From Burkholderia sp. WSM2232 (lineage in GTDB: Bacteria; Pseudomonadota; Gammaproteobacteria; Burkholderiales; Burkholderiaceae): a stretch of DNA of 64,000 nt. The stretch is from positions 603,540-667,539 of the forward strand of contig NZ_KI421432.1 in assembly GCF_000472545.1 (NCBI RefSeq), given 5' to 3'. Shown here in pieces: positions 60,046-64,000 of this stretch (the first letter of the stretch is position 1; every line of letters starts with the position of its first letter). Made by a program: the position numbers and the translations under genes. Below the pieces are notes generated by a model. That model was not told the DNA's origin. It searched no databases and saw only the letters and a list, made by a program, of their open reading frames with translations.

Positions 60046-61383
60046 ATGAGTGACCTTGGCGCAATCGCAACCGGCGAGCGTGGAGAGAGCGCGGACGGCG
60101 CGGCGGCCATCATCCGCAAAGTGGCATGGCGGCTAATGCCGCTCATCATGATCTGCTATCTGTTTGCGTTTTTTGACCGCATCAATATCAGCTTCGCGAA
60201 GTTCCAGTTGCAAAGCGACCTCGGGCTGTCAGATACCGCGTATGGTCTCGGCGCGAGTCTGTTCGTGATTGGCTACGTATTGTTCGAGGTGCCAAGCAAT
60301 CTTTTCCTCTACAAAGTGGGAGCACGGCGCTGGATTGCGCGCATCATGATTTCGTGGGGCCTTGCGACCGCGGCGATGGTGTTCGTCAACAACGAATGGC
60401 AATTTTACGGCCTGCGTTTTCTGATCGGCGCTATGGAGGCCGGCTTTGCGCCGGGCGTGCTGTACTACCTCACGCTGTGGTTTCCGGCGAGCTACCGCGG
60501 ACGCATCACGTCCATGCTGTTTCTTGCGTCAGCGTTTTCGGGACTGGTCGGCGCGCCGCTCGCGGGGCTCGTTATCGGCCATATGAACGGCGTGCTCGGC
60601 ATGCCAGGATGGCACTGGCTGTTCCTGCTCGGCGGCCTGCCGTGCATACTGCTCGGTTACCTGGTGCTGAAGCTGCTGAAAGACCGTATTGACGATGCGA
60701 ACTGGCTTTCGCCTGCGGAGAAGTCATTGCTCGCTGAGCAGATTGCGCAGCAGAGCCGTCATCCGGAGACCGGACATTCGTTTCTGGGTGCGATCCGCAC
60801 GCCGGGTTTCCTGACGCTTGGGCTCGTCTATTTTCTGATTCAGATCGCGTCGTATGGATTGAATTTCTGGGCGCCGCATCTGATTCGCGTGGCCGGTACG
60901 CACAATCCGACGCTGATCGGTCTGTTGACGGCGGTGCCTTATGTGTGTGGTGCGATCTGCATGGTGGTAGTGGGGCGCTTGTCCGACGCCAACGGCGAGC
61001 GGCGCAAGTTCGTGGTTGGTTTGCTGCTGATGTCGGCGCTCGGATTTTTCGCGGCGGGCTTCTTCGACAAGCAGACGGGTTTCCTGATCGTCGCGCTGGC
61101 CGTAATGGGTGCGGGCGTAGTGGCGTCGATTCCGGCGTTCTGGGCACTGCCGCCGAAGCTGGTGACGGGCGCGGGCGCAGCGGGCGGCATCGCGTTGATC
61201 AACACGCTGGGTCAGCTCGGCGGGATTGTGAGTCCGATCATGGTGGGACGTGTGCGGGATTTGACTGGCAGCACGACGCCGGCGCTGTATGTGATCGGCT
61301 CGCTGAGCGTGGTGTGCGCGGCGATTGTGTTGTGGGGGTTGCCGGAGTCGCTGCGCAGAAGGGATGGGGGGCGGGTGGGGTGA
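60046..61383 (+). CDS. MFS transporter, anion:cation symporter (ACS) family
   Basis: The 445-residue permease has about 12 TM helices and the ACS-family motifs FFDRINISFAKFQLQSDLGL and FEVPSNLFLYKVGARRWIAR. ACS carriers import organic anions such as phthalate, glucarate or hydroxy acids with protons. It completes the operon LysR / CoA-transferase / lyase, so it probably imports the acid they process. Confidence 0.9.
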   Translation: MSDLGAIATGERGESADGAAAIIRKVAWRLMPLIMICYLFAFFDRINISFAKFQLQSDLGLSDTAYGLGASLFVIGYVLFEVPSNLFLYKVGARRWIARIMISWGLATAAMVFVNNEWQFYGLRFLIGAMEAGFAPGVLYYLTLWFPASYRGRITSMLFLASAFSGLVGAPLAGLVIGHMNGVLGMPGWHWLFLLGGLPCILLGYLVLKLLKDRIDDANWLSPAEKSLLAEQIAQQSRHPETGHSFLGAIRTPGFLTLGLVYFLIQIASYGLNFWAPHLIRVAGTHNPTLIGLLTAVPYVCGAICMVVVGRLSDANGERRKFVVGLLLMSALGFFAAGFFDKQTGFLIVALAVMGAGVVASIPAFWALPPKLVTGAGAAGGIALINTLGQLGGIVSPIMVGRVRDLTGSTTPALYVIGSLSVVCAAIVLWGLPESLRRRDGGRVG

Positions 61384-61575
61384 GGGGTTAGTGCAGCCGG
61401 CTCGGGTCTTCCTTCTTCCGAATGCTTGCCTGAGGTGAGTGATACTGCTGTCCTGAATGCGGATAAACGTACCTCCGCATTCACAAAAGATGTCCGTCGC
61501 CGCAGCGAGCATGTGCCACCTTTTTGTTGGCACTTTTGGTAAAGGTCCCTTCTGCCGGCAAAAGCCGAGTCACGA

Positions 61576-61854
61576 TCAACCGTCGTAGTACTCAGAGCGG
61601 GCAATCACGCGATTGACCCCGTGCGGGCACTGGCATGCGACGATATCGTTGTCCTTCACTGCGGCGGTGGCGCCGGTCAACCCCCAGCCTTGCGCGGTGC
61701 CGAGCATAGGGCCGGTGTATCCGCAGCGTCCGCACGACGCGAGTCCGCCGTCCTTCGCGAGTGCGCCGTTCTCGTCCGCAAAATTCTCGTCGCCATCGAG
61801 TACCACGCCGCCGGTGGTCGTCCTGTTGCCTTTGATTGCCAGCATCGTTGCCAT
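61576..61854 (-). CDS. PAAR-domain protein (type VI secretion spike tip)
   Basis: The 92-residue protein (ATG 61854, AAGGAGA upstream) has the PAAR-repeat layout: NRTTTGGVVLDG, a Cys-rich section CGRCGYTG, and C-terminal CQCPHGVNRVIA. PAAR proteins cap the VgrG spike of the T6SS, often bearing effectors; none is fused here. Last gene of the minus-strand operon tssL-tssE-PAAR. Confidence 0.83.
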   Translation of the reverse strand: MATMLAIKGNRTTTGGVVLDGDENFADENGALAKDGGLASCGRCGYTGPMLGTAQGWGLTGATAAVKDNDIVACQCPHGVNRVIARSEYYDG

Positions 61855-61898
61855 TCGAGTTCTCCTTGTTGGATTGATCTGTTGATCCGTCGGCCGCA

Positions 61899-62330
61899 TC
61901 AATACCGGTCAAGCGCCGCCTGCAGCATTTTCAATCGGGTCTTGCCGTCAGGCGTGAACACTGTGTCGAACCGCACGAGCCCTTCCTTATGCAGGTGGCA
62001 CGCCATGGTGAAGCTGACCATCATGCCTGGCTCCGCGCTATGTACCTCGATCTCGACTGCCTTGAGCCGCGGCTCGTACTTGAGCAATGTGGACTCGATC
62101 GCATTGCGCAGCCTGAAAGTCGATGAGGGCAGGTGCCGGTAGATCTCAGACAGGTCGTCGAGCCCGAAGTCCGGCAAATGCGCGAGAGAGCGCCGCCGGC
62201 TGTTCAGAATTCGCTCGATGTTGTCCCGTACCGAAAGGAAGGTTTGTTCCTCGGGTGTGAAGTCGCTGATTGCAGAGCCGTCGGCAAAATGCCCGGTGAT
62301 CCGCTCGAAAAGTCCTGGTCCGATTCGCAT
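61899..62330 (-). CDS. tssE: T6SS baseplate component TssE (gp25-like)
   Basis: The 143-residue protein has the gp25-like fold with SVRDNIERILNSRRRSLAHL, then PDFGLDDLSEIY. It is part of the baseplate wedge in the cytoplasm. ATG 62330 has TGAGG upstream; ATG 62357 would overlap tssL. It starts 7 nt after the tssL stop, so they are coupled. Confidence 0.9.
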   Translation of the reverse strand: MRIGPGLFERITGHFADGSAISDFTPEEQTFLSVRDNIERILNSRRRSLAHLPDFGLDDLSEIYRHLPSSTFRLRNAIESTLLKYEPRLKAVEIEVHSAEPGMMVSFTMACHLHKEGLVRFDTVFTPDGKTRLKMLQAALDRY

Positions 62331-62337
62331 GGGTGCC

Positions 62338-63015
62338 TCAGTGCGCCATAACGGCAATGGATGACTCTAGCCAGCGGTCGATGGCGAGCCAAACCAGTCC
62401 GGCGGTAACACCCGCAACGGCGACCCAGGCGACAGGATGCAGCGGCGGCAGCCGCCTGGGGGAGGGGTTGATGACGAGCGGCGCGGATTGGTTCGCCACG
62501 CTGCTGTCTGTGATGGTCCCACCGGTTCGCGCAATGCAGTCGTCAATCGAATGAATGAGCTTCTCGCGCGCTGCGGTGTCGTCCATGGCGTAACGACCCT
62601 TGAACCCCAGTCTCAGCACAGCGGCAAAGATTCTTAGCAGAGGCTCTACGGGGTTTTGCTCCTGCAGGCGCTGATCGATCCGTCTCAGCAACTCTTCGCC
62701 CGCATCGTTGCGGCCGAACACGCGCACCTGGAGTGGCTCACGCTCCCACGAATCGCGCGCCGCTGCAGTGAGCCCGTTCAGGGCTGCTTCGTCGAGCAGC
62801 GCACATTGCGCATAAAGCGCGTCGTTAATTACGTCGAGCGGGAGACCGCGCCGCTGCAGTTCGTCGCGCAGGGCGGCGACTTGAGCATCTGAGTCCTTGA
62901 ACAAGACTTCCGGCGAAGGCGGGTTCCCGCTTCGAAGCGCAACGACAGTACTGGCCGTGTCGCGTAGGGCAACAGGAAGCAGATCTGAGACCTGTTGTGC
63001 GGAGGAGGATTTCAT
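62338..63015 (-). CDS. tssL: T6SS membrane component TssL (DotU/IcmH family)
   Basis: The 225-residue protein has the DotU domain with ALYAQCALLDEAALNG and, in the C-terminal part, a single transmembrane helix (PVAWVAVAGVTAGLVWLAID). It is short and has no peptidoglycan-binding OmpA-like extension. ATG 63015 is chosen. TssL anchors TssM/TssJ; those genes and TssB/C/F/G/K are not in the window. Confidence 0.9.
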   Translation of the reverse strand: MKSSSAQQVSDLLPVALRDTASTVVALRSGNPPSPEVLFKDSDAQVAALRDELQRRGLPLDVINDALYAQCALLDEAALNGLTAAARDSWEREPLQVRVFGRNDAGEELLRRIDQRLQEQNPVEPLLRIFAAVLRLGFKGRYAMDDTAAREKLIHSIDDCIARTGGTITDSSVANQSAPLVINPSPRRLPPLHPVAWVAVAGVTAGLVWLAIDRWLESSIAVMAH

Positions 63016-63305
63016 CGCAGGCGTTCGACACCGAGTGTCTGCATGCCTACTGCGGCACCAATCCTCCCCCACGGGGCGCGACTGGCGTTACTGGCCACCT
63101 GCGCAGTGGAGTTCTGCCCGCTCAGCGGCTGCTGCTTGAAGTGCTGCGGTATCGTTAAAACGCCACGTGCCGGCAGAGATAGTGTGAGGTTCATCGTTGA
63201 TAACGTTGTTGATTCATATCGGTCGACCGCGGGACTGAACGCTGCGCGAACTTCTAGACAGTCGCCATCCTCTTGCTGCGCACTGTTATGGAGTCCTGCG
63301 GTCAT
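63012..63305 (-). CDS. Possible small protein coupled to tssL
   Basis: An open frame (97 residues from ATG 63305, or 60 from ATG 63194) ends with a 4-nt overlap of the tssL start, the pattern of translational coupling. I recognise no family; ribosome sites are poor. In other T6SS operons tssK or tssJ usually sits here, but this sequence resembles neither. It could be a real small T6SS gene, a remnant or a chance frame. Confidence 0.35.
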   Translation of the reverse strand: MTAGLHNSAQQEDGDCLEVRAAFSPAVDRYESTTLSTMNLTLSLPARGVLTIPQHFKQQPLSGQNSTAQVASNASRAPWGRIGAAVGMQTLGVERLR

Positions 63306-63542
63306 CGTTCAGTGGCTGACCTAGTCCGCTGTTACTGAGAAGTCGATGTTTAGCATGCAATCCCTCTCAAAAACAGCTTTGAAATTAGTCAATTGTCACA
63401 GAGTGGTCAAAAGCAACAAGCGTTGCTTTCCCAAGTGCGCAATGCTTCACTGGTCCAATAAAGGCGCGTAACGTATTCCCCCAGATGCCCTATCCGTTAT
63501 CAGCTCCGAAGCAGTACTGACCAGGTGAGGAATTTGCAAAAG
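63306..63542. other. Divergent promoter region between tssL operon and vgrG
   Basis: AT-richer than its surroundings. It contains a perfect hairpin AAAGCAAC-AAGC-GTTGCTTT (63410-63429), read as a terminator-like or regulatory structure. No gene is evident. AGGTGAGG at 63525-63532 precedes the vgrG start. Confidence 0.5.
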
Positions 63543-64000
63543 ATGGCCAGCCCGTATGACGAAGCGAGGAAGTTTGTATCCAGTGTGACGACCATACCGG
63601 GACGCCAGGCGCATTTCCTGGACGTGCCGGGTACGGACAGCGCGGCGCAGCTCTCGGTCGTGTCGTTCGAGGCTTCAGAAGAGCTGGGTGAACCGAACGT
63701 CGTACGCGTCGTGGTGACCCATCCGGGACAGCTTGTGCGCGCCGATTACCTGAGCCGCGACGCGATGTTCCGGATCGTGCCGGACGATGCATTGCCGAGG
63801 CAATTCTCAGGCTACATCGAGCAGTTCTCGACCATCCAGACGAGCCGCGACTGCACGCGGTACGAGATCGTCATCAAGTCGCATTTCGGACGGCTTGCGG
63901 CCACCACCAACACCCAGATCTACCAGCATCAGACCACGCCCGCGATCATTGCGGCCGTGTTGCGGCGCCACGGCCTGAGGGAGCACCAGTTCTCGTTTCG
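63543..64000 (+). CDS. vgrG: VgrG (T6SS spike protein), partial, cut by window end
   Basis: The first 152 residues are present and run off the window without a stop. They match the N-terminal gp27-like VgrG region: VVSFEASEELGEPNVVRVVV, DYLSRDAMFRI, FSGYIEQFSTIQTSRDCTRY and IIAAVLRRHGL. VgrG forms the needle tip on the Hcp tube and binds PAAR, whose gene lies on the other strand. ATG 63543 with AGGTGAGG about 10 nt upstream. Confidence 0.93.
   Translation, partial: MASPYDEARKFVSSVTTIPGRQAHFLDVPGTDSAAQLSVVSFEASEELGEPNVVRVVVTHPGQLVRADYLSRDAMFRIVPDDALPRQFSGYIEQFSTIQTSRDCTRYEIVIKSHFGRLAATTNTQIYQHQTTPAIIAAVLRRHGLREHQFSF

Noticed and set aside
63505..63535. AGGTGAGG before vgrG as another 21-nt repeat unit
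   Set aside because: It matches only the first half of the unit and fits the position of an ordinary ribosome site.
1..64000. rRNA, tRNA and intact insertion sequences
   Set aside because: I saw no tRNA-like cloverleaf, no rRNA core motif, and no transposase family with terminal inverted repeats. Covariance searches (tRNAscan-SE, Infernal) would be decisive.

Overview
The window looks like a chromosome or chromid segment of a Burkholderiales bacterium, most likely Paraburkholderia or Burkholderia. The evidence is high GC content, strong GC bias at third codon positions, a kbl-tdh threonine catabolic operon behind an XRE-cupin regulator, a CheX/CheY-type module and a type VI secretion edge. 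I see no rRNA, tRNA, CRISPR array or intact insertion sequence. About 50 protein genes are supported.

Layout. 1-2.9 kb: a KfrA-like coiled-coil protein faces a minus-strand pair (an unknown protein and a degenerate tyrosine recombinase) preceded by a near-consensus LexA (SOS) box. 2.9-8 kb: XRE-cupin regulator, kbl-tdh, a YceI protein, a TetR regulator and a DUF1348 protein. 8.2-33.2 kb: a large catabolic island for a hydrophobic, probably alpha-methyl-branched acyl substrate. It holds DUF1302/DUF1329/YCF48-like/MMPL envelope proteins, an acyl-CoA synthetase, a MalT-type LuxR regulator, a crotonase, two SCP-x-type thiolases, four acyl-CoA dehydrogenases (two as an adjacent pair), a MaoC hydratase, two SDRs and an alpha-methylacyl-CoA racemase. 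33.3-36.2 kb: a Cys-type sulfatase and its radical-SAM maturase. 36.5-38.5 kb: a CHASE3-GGDEF cyclase and a tiny lipoprotein. 38.5-46.9 kb: a two-component system divergent from a complete RND efflux operon. 47-48.8 kb: a two-HKD phospholipase-D-like protein. 49-53.2 kb: a compact chemosensory-like module (CheA-like kinase without a CheW domain, minimal MCP-like protein, CheX, CheY). 54-61.4 kb: SDR, GlxA-type regulator, HD hydrolase, and a LysR regulator followed by a CoA-transferase/HMG-CoA-lyase-like/MFS operon. 61.5-64 kb: type VI secretion genes (PAAR, tssE, tssL) divergent from a vgrG cut by the window end.

Two unlisted signals stand out. First, a 17-19 bp palindrome, CCCCT-N7-AGGGG, occurs four times, always between genes and always at a transcription-unit head of the catabolic island (9325, 20996, 24377, 32096). 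It is a good candidate operator for the MalT-type regulator and would tie the island into one regulon. Second, a 21-nt repeat (AAAGGTGAG-N3/4-TTCGGGAG, with a TTCCAGGAG variant) occurs about 20 times in five intergenic arrays (1.2, 8.9-9.1, 37.8-38.0, 46.9 and 53.2-53.9 kb), mostly at 3' ends of genes. I cannot assign it to a known class.

How the genes may work together (inference): the envelope proteins handle a poorly soluble substrate, the acyl-CoA synthetase activates it, the racemase fixes alpha-methyl stereochemistry, and the dehydrogenases, hydratase, SDRs and thiolases carry out beta-oxidation. The adjacent sulfatase could release the substrate from a sulfate ester.
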